Source of the DNA: Trametes villosa
Lineage: Eukaryota; Basidiomycota; Agaricomycetes; Polyporales; Polyporaceae
Assembly: GCA_002964805.2 (NCBI GenBank)
Contig: PUDQ02000102.1
Span: 248,001-312,000, forward strand
Direction of reading: 5' to 3'
DNA: 64,000 nucleotides
Shown: positions 24,710 to 35,094 of the stretch, piece by piece
Numbering within the stretch: position 1 is the stretch's first letter
How the letters are laid out: each line of letters begins with the position of its first letter
Program-made: the position numbers and the translations under genes
Notes under the pieces: model-generated
The model's database searches: none
What the model was told of the DNA's origin: nothing
Seen by the model: only the letters and a program-made list of their open reading frames with translations

Positions 24710-25133
24710 GGTGGGGGGAGGGAGAAAGTGCTTTGGGGATTACACGTGCCAGCGCCCGCCCATATCGAGCGACACGTCCCCGGCGCCAACGCGTCCCCAA
24801 CGCGTCGCGACCACTTCGCCCGCGCTCTTCCTCGCGAGTCGCGATGGGCGCGCGGCTGTGCTTTCGACGCGCGCGAAGTTGCTAAGAGGTCCTATGGCCT
24901 ATGAACGCTCTCGCGGTGAACGATATACGCTAGACCGGGCAGCGCGCAGCTGTTGAGGGCCAAAAGGAGGGGTACGGGCTTCGACAGTGCTCTCGCTGCC
25001 TTGCGGTTTGAGCCCACGCGCGCGGATGTGTACCAGCCTTCGAAGCTCCTGGATCTACAAGTGACAGCTTGGTGCTTTATATATGCTACAACATGGTTCA
25101 TTTGACTTCTACAGCATACCCCACTCGCACGCC
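24710..25133. other. SEC11 promoter / 3' flank of the BTB-like gene
   Basis: About 420 bases with no recognisable gene. The side nearest 24709 should contain the SEC11 promoter. Confidence 0.4.
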
Positions 25134-25983
25134 TCAGCTCAACCACCCATCCATGCGCTTCCACACCTCCCGCTGCTCCGCCCTCCACTCCTCCCTCTTC
25201 TCCGCCACACACTCCTCGCACAGCCCCTCCTTCGCCCAATCTATCTCAATGATTTCCTCTAGCGTCTCCAGCGGCCGACACAGCCCGTTCTCGTCCAGCG
25301 CGCGCTGGATCACCAGCGGCATCCATTTCTCGGCGAAGACGTCCGTGCACGCCATGTGCCCCGCGGTCGCGACGGTGAAGAGCACGGGCGTGAAGTGCGC
25401 GATGAGCTCCCCGAGCAGCGCGTCGCACCGCGCGATAAGTTCTGGGGCGAGCGGGGCGCGCGGCTTGGGGGCGTCGGCGCCGGGACTGGGATCGTCCGCG
25501 TCGTGGTCGTGCGAGTGCGTCGCGATGCTGTAGTACAACGCTTTGCGGATCTGGGGCGCGTGCGCGTGAGCAGCGCCTAGAGCTTCGCGCTGCGTCGATG
25601 GTGCTCACAGAGGGTACATCGTGCTTGACCGCGAGTGCGAGAGCCTCCTCCGCCTTCTCTCCGGGGACCGCGTCCTCCCCCCGTCCCCGCGCGAGGACAT
25701 GACCCGCGGGCGAACCGAGCAGCGCCTCAAAGTCCGCGCTGCTCACCTCGAGCGCGTCCGGGATGTGCACCACCACCAGCCCGCGCCCGCCCTCCGAACT
25801 CGACGGCTCGAGCGCGGCGAGGATAGCGGACTGCGGTTGCAGCAGCGTGCGAGGGAGCGTGTAGAGGTCGTCCTGGGCGCGCACGACGAGCGAGCCGTCG
25901 GCGAGCCAGTGCCGCGCGTGTCGCCGCACCGCGGGCTGCTCGTCGTTGGCGGATGTCGAGACGGTGAGGGTGAGGGCGGACAT
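25134..25983 (-). CDS. BTB/POZ-like domain protein
   Basis: Two exons (25983-25609, 25550-25134) joined by a 58-nt GTGAGC...CAG intron give 263 residues. The N-terminal part (RRHARHWLADGSLVVRAQ, then LYTLPRTLLQPQSAIL) fits the first strand-helix unit of the BTB-like proteins common in Agaricomycetes, where the line is usually H-x-x-x-W-x-D-G-x-x-V. The tail is rich in acidic and aromatic residues, with EEIIEIDWAKEGLCEECVAE and WKRMDGWLS, a typical end of this fungal family. The loops are enlarged with charged sequence. The partner and function are unknown; many such genes occur per genome. An upstream ATG at 26043 is in frame, but I prefer 25983, closer to the domain. Confidence 0.75.
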
Positions 25984-27674
25984 ACAGGCGATGGCGGGGA
26001 GGCGGAGGGAGCGGCGGAGGGCGGGCCAGATGATCGATGTCATACAAGTCGAGTCGAAGTGTGTAAGCGCAAGCGCGTGCACGCGACTCTTCTTACTGAC
26101 ACCATGAGGCGTGCTGTTACTGACTCTCTACACGGCCAGACACTCTTTTGCGCTGCAGTGCAAACGCAAATTTTGAGCGAAAGTGAATTGTATGGAGTTA
26201 AGCACGGGTTAAGCAGAAAATGAACCAGGCCTATGTGCGATAATTTTCAACCGGGGCGTAGACAGCGGGTTAAGCGGGGGACAACCCGCGCGCGATTCAA
26301 CCCAGAGCTAAAGTGCACGGGCGCTTGCATCTCCCAAAACAGCTGTGGTCGCTGTTATTTGCATCCCGCTCGCTGTCCCGTCCCGCTCCGAGAGCGAGCA
26401 AGCGGCCATCGATATCGATGGGCCACCCTCCAGAGGAAAAGGTGGGCGCGAAGGGCCCACATCCCCTCTTCCCTCTCCCACCATCACCATCGTCCAAGTC
26501 CTTCTGCGCCTGAGGTCTCTCTCGTACACCCCGAGTCTTTCGATTTGTTCAAGGCCGCTCTGTGTTTCTGGTACTCGTTGGCTGGCTTTGGGTTGTCTGC
26601 AATTCGCTAGGCTGCTGAAGTACTGGGCTCTCGGAGGCTCTCTGGTATTCTGTGTCTCGCTACGCTGGGCGCTGGCTCGATGACTCCTGTGAATCCTGGC
26701 TATGACGTCGAATTCCTGCATGCTTGTCTCTCTTCAGGCTTTGATCATCGCTAGGTGGTGTCTGTGCTCGCTCAGCCTCACCGGGATCGGACGACGTCGG
26801 TCTCTGCTCCGCGATTCGGCGCGAAGGTACACGCGTCAAGTATACAGGTTGACGTTGTCGTCGGTTTTATGCTACCTCTGTAAAACCATCGGGCTGCCGT
26901 CCATGCATATGTCGACCATATATTAGCTACTGCTTGTAGAGCCGCAATATATTCCATTGTCATCCCCAAACCACCATTAAGCTGCGGGCGAGGCTTCCGC
27001 GAATATGATTGGCTGCGGAGGGCGCAAAAAAGGCCAGGACGGATGGACCACGTGTTGCATGCGTTTTGTGCGGGGGCTCAAATCGAATGTAGGTCTGGGT
27101 TAAACTGACGCGATATTGCCCTGGACTCATTCTGCCAGAAACTGGCCTGGGTTAAACTTCGTGTAACCCCGGGCTGTTCCGCAAAATCTTAGCCCAGGGC
27201 TCGTAGCGTGTCCTGCCCGTGTAACACTTCTCTTACACACGCTACAGTTTGAAGAACGCGAAGAGGTGAGGGGCTCCGCCGTACAGACGAGAAGGACGCA
27301 GGGCATCGTATGAAGAGGTGTTCTATTCATATTGCACCCAAATTGCACCGATCCCAGCTAGTGTAGGCGATACTCAATCCGTGCATGCTTCCAACTCTAC
27401 AACACTCCCACTGCAGTGCTAACCTTCTTGTATACTACAGCTTCGTAACCTGGATGATGCGGGCCAACGTTCACAGCTCCGTGGATGGTACATCTCCGGA
27501 TCCTATACAGCTCCTCCAGGCATATCTAAACATAAAGTACACAGGTGCGCACACCCACTTTTATAAAGTTACAACGAATCCTCCTCCGCGCAGTACGCGT
27601 GCCCAAACCGTGCAAAGAGAAGAGAAAAGAGGGATATAAAAACGTTCAAAACATAACCTCCGGCCCACCCCACA
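25984..27674. other. Intergenic between the BTB-like and bHLH genes
   Basis: About 1.7 kb with no gene I can support. It contains four copies of a GGGTTAA-type word (26205-26214, 26266-26275, 27095-27106, 27147-27158) as two pairs of direct repeats. One copy sits in a small hairpin (26265-26271 pairing with 26283-26289). The right end is the 3' flank of the bHLH gene. Confidence 0.4.
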
Positions 27675-29075
27675 TCAGTCGCGCATCCCCAACAACGACC
27701 CCGGGGTGACCGCCTCCACCGTCCGCGACGTCAGAGTCATACGCTCCCTCGAGCCTCCCATCATGTCCTTCGGCGACAGGACGGCCGACGGCCCGAGGTT
27801 GAAGTACGCGGGGGGGCTCCTCGAGCTCGAGCTGGCGGAGCTCGGCGGCTTCGAGCTCATCTGCAGCAGCATCGACGCCGCCGTCTCGTCCTCGGGCGTC
27901 CACGTCGGCGACACCGACGGCGACATGGACACCGACTTCCGTGCGTGCCTTGCCGGGGCAGCCTGTCCCATGGATGCGGGTGGCAGGGCGAGCGGGTGCG
28001 CAGGCCCCGGGAGCGTCAGCGAGGGCATCGTGGCGAGCGTCGCGGTTGGCCGGAAGTGGCCCGAGGCTGGCGGGGAGGGCAGCTGTGCGTTCGTTGGGGT
28101 GCGTGCGGGTCCTGAAGAAGGTGACGTGGGCATGAGGCTGCTGGGGTCCACATAGGGGTGGGGAAGCCAGGACGCGATGGGCGGGAGGCGGGGAGAAGGG
28201 GTGTTGAAAGCCGCGGGGGACTTGGTCGCGGCCTTTTGGACGAAGGGCATGGGCGACGGCAGCTCCTCCTCGGCGCCGTTCCCGAGCCCGTGCTCGTCGT
28301 CCCCGCCGTAGGACTCGTCTTCGTCCTGGCGGTGGTTCGGCCGCTTGTGCCTCGGAGCGCTCGCGGGGTCTACGGCGTCCGCCGCGTCGTCGGCGTGCTT
28401 GCGCTTCGTCGCAGGAGAGGCAGTGGGGAGCGGGGATGGGCGGTCGGCGCCACGGCACTGCGCGCACTGCGTGCCCTCGAGCGCCTTGACGCGCGCGATG
28501 AGGTCCTCCATGTACTCGACGGTCTTGACGAGGACGTCGAGCTTGAACTCCTTCTCTTCCGCCTTCCCCTTGCCCTTCTTCCCCTTCGCCTCGTCCTCCC
28601 GCGCGGGCTCGCCCTGACCGGGGCTAGAGGGGAAGATAGTGCCGCGGTCGTTGACGAGGGTGCTCAGCGTCGCGAGCGTCTCGTTGATCTTGGTGCGTCG
28701 TGCCTTCTCGATCTTCGAGTGGTTCAGCTTCCGGAGCGACTCGCGCGCGGTGCGGGACATGGTGCCCGGCTTGCGCCCGCGTCGCTTCTGCGTCGTTGCG
28801 GTCTCCCTGCCCGGATCGTACTCGTCCTCCTCGGAGGCCGAGTCCGACTCGGGAGACGGGGGGATGTGGTACTCCCTGTCAGCGGCCTGTGGCTGCTTGG
28901 GGAGGATAGGCGGTCGCGGCGGCCGGCGCTGCTGGGCTTTATCGGTGGATACAGGGAGCTGGGGGGCACCCGGCCGGTCATGTTCAGTCACCGAGCCAGA
29001 GGGGTGACGCTTCGCGCGGCGCGGCGGGTTGCAGCTCGCGGCGTAGGCGGCCGACGCGTCCTTCATCGCAGACAT
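27675..29075 (-). CDS. bHLH transcription factor, single exon
   Basis: An uninterrupted frame of 466 residues, unusual here because most genes carry introns. Residues 110-142 hold the basic region and helix 1 (RESLRKLNHSKIEKARRTKI), with His119, Glu123 and Arg127 in the positions that contact the E-box. Helix 2 lies at about 176-200 (EFKLDVLVKTVEYMEDLIAR). The loop between them is long, about 33 residues, and Lys/Gly/Pro-rich. Just before the basic region, KRRGRKPG (97-104) resembles an AT-hook core. The rest is Ser/Pro-rich and probably disordered. It should bind E-box DNA as a dimer in the nucleus. The target pathway is not evident. Confidence 0.9.
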   Translation of the reverse strand: MSAMKDASAAYAASCNPPRRAKRHPSGSVTEHDRPGAPQLPVSTDKAQQRRPPRPPILPKQPQAADREYHIPPSPESDSASEEDEYDPGRETATTQKRRGRKPGTMSRTARESLRKLNHSKIEKARRTKINETLATLSTLVNDRGTIFPSSPGQGEPAREDEAKGKKGKGKAEEKEFKLDVLVKTVEYMEDLIARVKALEGTQCAQCRGADRPSPLPTASPATKRKHADDAADAVDPASAPRHKRPNHRQDEDESYGGDDEHGLGNGAEEELPSPMPFVQKAATKSPAAFNTPSPRLPPIASWLPHPYVDPSSLMPTSPSSGPARTPTNAQLPSPPASGHFRPTATLATMPSLTLPGPAHPLALPPASMGQAAPARHARKSVSMSPSVSPTWTPEDETAASMLLQMSSKPPSSASSSSRSPPAYFNLGPSAVLSPKDMMGGSRERMTLTSRTVEAVTPGSLLGMRD

Positions 29076-30277
29076 CGCCAGGTGTTTCTCGCAGGGCAGC
29101 GGCGGGCGGGGCGGGGGGTGCAGAGGGGCACACGACTATCGCTCGAGCGGCCGCGGCGAGACATGTGTATGCATATATAGCGCCCCCCGCGAGCGGACGC
29201 AGGGCGTCCGTGGGCGATCTGCCCCTGCGGACGCCCCCTGGCGGACAAATGGTCGTGTGCGCTCGCGCGGCCCAGAAACGTGCGCGTCGCACGACCATCC
29301 TCGCGCACCCTGATTGGCCCCCGCCCATGCACGTGTGGCGGCCCCTCCCGCTGTGCCCGAACGGGAAGGCAGAGTCGTCGCAGCGCCGCCGACCTGAGAC
29401 CCCCGCCGGCGCCCCCGCGGCTCCGCCAGCAGTGCACGTCTATCGACATCAGCGAGGGGGAGCCTGTGGTGGCGGATATCAGATAGTCGTTGACGGCGAC
29501 CGTGTGTCGTGTTCGCGGTCGCGTGCGGGGGCCCCTCCGCTGCGGGCGACGGCGAGCTTCGCGCCCGTGGACGCAGATGACGGCGCAGCTGCGAAGAGCC
29601 GAGCGGTACCACAAACGTGGGAGCCCGTCATGAGAGTGCTCGGACGCGAAAAAGGCAGCACGGCCTTCCAGGCGGAACAGATGTGCGCTAGCCGCGAGGC
29701 CAGGCTGCGTCGACTTCGCCTTCGAAGCTCTCGAATGCATTGCTGCAAGGTTCCGCTCGGCGTCTTGGGGCTTGCGCAACGGAGCTCAGGGGGTCCCCCA
29801 GCCACGGCGGCTATCGAACCGCTAGGAAGTGATAAGGAGCACGAACGTGTTTTGATGAGTACGGCCGGCCGTCGTCAATGTGTACATCGAGCTTACCCCC
29901 CCCCCTGCTTCACAATTGCCATGAACGATGCTGCCTGTTTCTCTTGTGAATGTAGCCAAGTGGTCAAGATGTCCGAATCACTGTACGGTGCTGCGGCATT
30001 GTGAGCCTCCAACCCTCGCCTATACATTCCATGCTACTCCCCGACAAATACTTACCGCCGTCTTATGATTGTCCTGACACCAGCTTCGTACGCTGTGCAG
30101 TACTTTTGTCGTGTATTCAAGTCAGTCACCCCTTCACACTACTCAAGTTGCCCGCTTCAGAGTCAACCGCCACTGGGACTCTTCTAATGTTCCGATGGTT
30201 CAACCAAAAGCGCGTCGGTTCTAAAATACACTGAGCCAGTAAGACGTTCCTGCCCGCCATCAAGGCTTTCCACCAGC
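29076..30277. other. bHLH promoter and F-box gene 3' flank
   Basis: The TATA-like element is at 29174-29179. A nine-C run occurs near 29896. Otherwise there is no recognisable gene; overlapping frames are by-products of high GC. Confidence 0.4.
29174..29179 (-). promoter_or_regulatory. TATA-like box of the bHLH gene
   Basis: TATATA within a GCTATATATGC context on the minus strand, about 100 bases upstream of the ATG at 29075 and standing out in GC-rich surroundings. Confidence 0.45.
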
Positions 30278-32012
30278 CTAGTCCTCAGCTTGCATCCAAC
30301 GTATGTCGTCCAGTATAGCTTCGCTGAACGTCTCGTCCTCATCCAAAACGCACTCAGAAGTGTGCAGATTCGGGAACAAGCCATGCAGGAACGCCGCCAG
30401 TTTCCTGGGCTCCGGAACGCTGGGGATGGGCACCTCTAGCACTCGCATCGTCTCGCAACGTACGGGCTCCTGATACGGGAGCTCGGCGTCGAGAGCAAAC
30501 CCGGTGTCCGCACGGACCGGCGACAGCGCACAGCTGACCAGCCGCGGACAGAGCGCCGCGAAATGGACCAGCGAGAGCGGCGTGGGCGGCGCGGGCAAGG
30601 AGGCGAAGGGGACATCGAGTCGCAGGGCGAGCCGCAGGAGGCGCGGAAACGAGACGGCGATGGTGCGCATGTCCTCATCCGAGACATACGGCACGACAGG
30701 CAACACGTTATAGTCGAAGGCCAGCACGAAGCGGAGGTCCTCGAGATGCGCTAGCGCCGAAAGGGGGTGGAGGATGGACGAGAGCGTCCGGCGCTCCGGG
30801 AGAGGGCCGCGGTTCCGTATGACCTGGTGGTCGACTCGCGTGTCGATGCCCAGTTTGCGCAGATGCGGGGCGAAGCGGGGGTCGGCGATCGCTTGCGCCA
30901 AGGCCGCGAGCGTGTCGCAGTTGATGCGGGATGTCGGGCCATGAGAGCGGTACAGCGCTACATGGAGCTCATCCAGCGCGGGGCACTCGAAAATCGCAGG
31001 GAGCCCTGCGACGAAGTCCCACTCGCCCCGGAAGACCAGATGGCGCAGGTTGGGGGCGATCGCGCGGTCCAGCTGGGGCGCCACCGCCGAAGTAGGCTTG
31101 TTGAAGTCCGCGTCGAGGAACTCTAGGTGGGGGAGTGTGGAGACGAGTGCGTGGAGGCCGGATGGGCCGAACAGAGGAACGCAGGGCCACCGCAATTCCA
31201 GATGTCGAAGGTGTTTCAAGGCTGCGAGTCCGGAAAGTGATTGTTTAGCGCTGTCCATCCAGGCGTCCTCCAAAATGAGCACCAAGGCGCGTAGAGCCGG
31301 AAACGTGTCCGTGAGGGCCCCGATAATCTGGTCCTGGACGAGAACGGCAGGTTTCGGGCGATGGCCAGGGCCGGTTCGCAGTTCAAACTTTGTTACGGTG
31401 GGAGTAGCGAAGGATGGTAGGATGCGTAGTATGGTGGCCTCGTCGAGGCCCAACATTGCCTTCAGAGCAAAATCTTGGAGCGATGGCAAGAACGTGCGCC
31501 CGCCATTCCACTTGACTAGGAGGAGGTAATGATCCAGTTCAAGATCGTCGATGTGTCTATCCACCCGGGAAAGTAATTGCACTTTCTGGACCAGAGCGGC
31601 GTAGCGCATGAACCGTCCCCATGTTTCGGCATCAGGGCGGGAGAGGTCGACGAGCGTAAGCTGTGTACGTGCTTCTGAGCCTGGATGATTGACTTGCAGA
31701 AGGGAAACTACCCACGTAGGACTCACCGCGGACAGCCCGGCCCCACGAAGAAACCCTGTCTAGGGCACCCCGCGGTATGTCAATTAGCACGCTATACAAA
31801 GGCCACATATCCGGCAGCTCCCTCCACAGAATGGCGGATGCAGGCTCAAAGAACCCCCGGCATGTGAGAGCGACATTGCGAGAGGATCGGTATCTCAGCG
31901 GCAGGTTCCAGGAAAGGAACACTTGTAGAATGTTGTCCAGTATCTCTGAGCATCTCAGAGCACGATGGCAGGCGCTTTCTGCAGCTTGGCTGGAGGCAGA
32001 TGGAGGCGACAT
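30278..32012 (-). CDS. F-box-type protein, paralogue A
   Basis: Two exons (32012-31727, 31692-30278) encode 566 residues. The N-terminal 60 residues (ALRCSEILDNILQVFLSW, RSSRNVALTCRGFFEPAS, ILWRELPDMWPL) follow the F-box-like pattern of Agaricomycete proteins, in which this segment would bind Skp1 in an SCF ubiquitin ligase. The long C-terminal part has Leu-rich stretches (HLRHLELRWP, LPHLEFLDADF) resembling irregular leucine-rich repeats for substrate binding. The intron with the best donor (GTGAGT) is only 34 nt, short even for basidiomycetes. An alternative in-phase 76-nt intron starting at a poorer GTGCCC donor uses the same acceptor. It is closely related to the gene at 35095-36844 on the opposite strand. 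Confidence 0.82.
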
Positions 32013-32377
32013 GATGGTTGAGAGCAAGACGCGGAATGAAATCGGTGCGAACACATGCAGCGCTTATGCGTTTGGCATGTACGCTTCAGGCCTTCTCACA
32101 AGGGCGCACTGCAGTAAGGGCCGCCACTGAGTAGTACTGCCAATCCGGGACCGCGTTGCTTCCTTGCCGCTTACGAGTCACCAGGGTTTAGAAAAGTAAC
32201 TCGCTACTCGCCAGCCGGAGCCCCGCGTCCAGCAAAGCGCTACGAGGGCATCACCTCAGGACATGTTCTGAGCCGTCCAACTCAGGAAATGGATGAATCG
32301 CTCGCCACGGGGGCGGTACCGTAAACAAAGCGACTTGACTACTACTAGCAGTATGTACATATGTACGATTTGCACGA
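32013..32377. other. Promoter of F-box gene A / 3' flank of GPI1
   Basis: 365 bases, no gene seen. It should contain the promoter of the minus-strand F-box gene (start at 32012) and the 3' end of the GPI1 transcript. Confidence 0.4.
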
Positions 32378-34873
32378 TCACGCTATGAGGGTACGCTGCG
32401 CCCGTCCGTCCGTCCCGCCCTTGACGGGGATCATGTTGTAGCGGATCGCAGAGCGCGGGATCGGGGTGATGAGTCGTCCGGAAGCCAGCTGGCGCAGGAG
32501 CCGCAGGGGGTGATAGTGCGTGGCCAGACGGCCGACAAGGTGTGCTGGAATTGGGGTGAGCCCTTGCTTCGGATTGTGAGCGGCGACGTTGATCTGGCTC
32601 ACCGTAGTGCCTGAATATCGAAGAGAGAGGTGCAGGCTGACTCTGCCGCACCAAGGGGGCGTTAGGAAACGGTTGTGATGGCACGAAGTGTAGAAACCTA
32701 CCGTAAGAATCAGTGGCCCGGAGCGAGAGCGCTGGATGCAGACGCCCCCTAAAGTAGTGCCATAACGTATGTCATTGCTGCAGGCTTCTGAGAACACGGT
32801 ATCAGCGACGTACCCGGCAAACGTAGTGGGTCTTTCGCTCGCAAGAGCAAGGCGAACAGAGGGAAGTGGTTCAATAGCGCGGTGAGCGTGTCGAAGACCG
32901 CGTGGATCATCATCACCGCCAGACGGGCCTGAATGATATGGTGAATCAGCAGTACTTAAGACAGGGAGCAGGGCAGGTACCGACCGTAGCAAACAACGCA
33001 TAGTACGTCAGCACAGTAGGGTACAAGAATGCGAGGAGCGTGAAGAGGATCGTCCCGAGCAGGAGCTGGTCGAGATCGTAGTCCCAGGTGTCGATGCGAT
33101 TGCGCAGGACGTTGTACCGTTTCCCTACAATGGAAACGTTAATTGAGGTTACACTTGGCGCATGCTCAGGGACGGACCACGGAAGAGGTTCCACAGCGAC
33201 CCCGCGAGACTCAGCTGATGCCTGAACACAGTCGCAGAGATAAAGTAGCACGCATATAGGTGCGCGGTGAGCACACTCAGCGTGTCCGACAGGAGCGAGA
33301 CGATCATCGTCATGCCGCAGCACCCGTGGATGCCGATAACCCATATCATCGACGAGAAGTAGGGCGCGATTCGGGTGAGTAGCCCTAGGATAGTAGTGAG
33401 GAATTGAATGCGGGGTCCGCAAGGGTCATGTAACCATAGACGACTCACAGCCCCATGCTGACACGACTCCGATAAGAGTGTAGCAGTAAAATTGGCTCAG
33501 TTCGGTGTTGAGCTTCAGGCCTGCCGGCCAGTTGTTCAACCACAATAGGGCGAGTTCCATGCGGTGGACGAGGTAATGCTAGAACGCAATCAGACACGCT
33601 CTGTAAATCCGGAAGCCTTGCGTACCTGGAGGAAGCCATCCAACATATGTGCGAGCACCTCCTGGTTCTCGCACAGGAAAGACCCGAACGCGACCCCGAT
33701 AATGATGTCGTTCAAAATGAGCCATACGCAATTGTGAAACCTGCGCGCATACGTGTCAATCATCGGGATTGAGAGCATATACAACCCGCCCACTTTATAT
33801 ACTTCGATATGGACACTACTGTGCGGGCCTTGTCCTGGTACACGTGCGGTATCTCCCCTGCGACGTACGCGCCTTGTTCGATCCTAACATCGACCTGGTC
33901 CGCTATGCACCCATTAGATATTAGGCGGACAAGAGGCAACGCGATGGGTCCCACTAACCCGTCGTCGAGAAATCTCTCAAGTAGTGGAGCCCTGTCAGGA
34001 TTCCGAGCCGGGAAGGATCTTTGTTTGCTGCCCGCGCTTCACCCTTCGGAGATGTCTGGGAGTCGGTGCGTTGATCCTCCGCCACCACCATGGTAGACCT
34101 CGCGCCAGCGACGGCAACCCGACGCTGACCGTCGACGATGTCGGCGAAGAGCTGCGCAAAGTTGGCCTGCGATGGAACCAGCTCCGTGAGGTTGCGATCG
34201 ACGCACTAGGCTCCACACGTTCATTCACCTGGCGAAGCACCTCATCGTTCAATGTGCTGCTTCCCCGCGAGGCGGGGCTGCCTGCGCGGGTAAAGTCGGC
34301 GCTCAGCGAGGCATTCGCGTTCCTTGTTGCGGCCGGGAGCTTGCCCTGCGGCGAGTCCTGCAAGGGCAATATATCCAGCTCGTTGAAGTCAAACGTGTAG
34401 AAGCGCATGGATTGTCGCCTGTGCCGTCGGTACAAGACGATCTGGAAGTCTACCAAGAGATTTCAGTGTGGGAGCAAGTATGCATGTTGAAAGTGTTCAT
34501 ACCCTGGTCCTGCCCCGCGTCGAGTGAACAAAAGCGTGGATACTCGGAGCCCGAGGCGGTCCATTCGCAGTAGCCAATTACGCCCGGTTGTTGTGTGAAC
34601 ATATCCTGGACCGCGTGCCATTGCGGATGGGCAACAGCGGCGGCTATGGCCTCCTGCGACTCCGCACAGTCGGATGCAGAGTTATATGGCGTTCGTCTCT
34701 TGCCACAATCAGCTTGAGTATGCTTGCCACAAGGACTTCATACAAGTACACGCTGACCTTCCTTCAGTAGATGGAGTGACTCCCGCTACGACAAGCAAAG
34801 GCGACGTCCATCCGTAACAGATGCCTTCGACGCTCGACAGGAGGTCCGAAGGCCAAAGCACGGTACGAACCAT
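32378..34873 (-). CDS. GPI1: GPI-GlcNAc transferase subun it GPI1 (PIG-Q)
   Basis: Thirteen exons (34873-34758, 34696-34503, 34449-34229, 34166-33959, 33902-33803, 33740-33626, 33578-33449, 33384-33178, 33124-32985, 32928-32814, 32748-32702, 32642-32603, 32562-32378) give 605 residues with all phases closing, close to the 609 of yeast Gpi1. The start [12 protein letters not shown] followed by [16 protein letters not shown] fits fungal Gpi1. The conserved membrane core has [71 protein letters not shown] and RLPGGV. It is a subunit of the complex that adds GlcNAc to phosphatidylinositol, the first step of GPI-anchor synthesis, on the ER membrane. The N-terminal exons are the least certain. Its ATG lies 221 bases from the divergent F-box gene B. 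Confidence 0.93.
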
Positions 34874-35094
34874 TATGTGCAGGAGACCCTAATCAGCGTA
34901 TTCTTATATTAATTATGAACTGGTCGCACCCCTTTAGCACGTACCTAGGACGCGAGGAAGAACATGAGAATACCGACCCCGGTGCTGCGGCGGTGTGGTG
35001 GCCGACTCAGTGATAGACTCTGCAAACGACTAGGCGCCCAAATAGCTTGGTGTAGAGGCAAGTAGCGCCCGGCTGCCTCTTGTTCTCGACTCCC
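34874..35094. promoter_or_regulatory. Compact divergent promoter, GPI1 / F-box gene B
   Basis: Only 221 bases separate the two start codons, so both promoters must be here or overlap. An AT-rich stretch at about 34895-34920 is the likeliest core promoter on the GPI1 side. No defined factor site is recognised. Confidence 0.5.
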
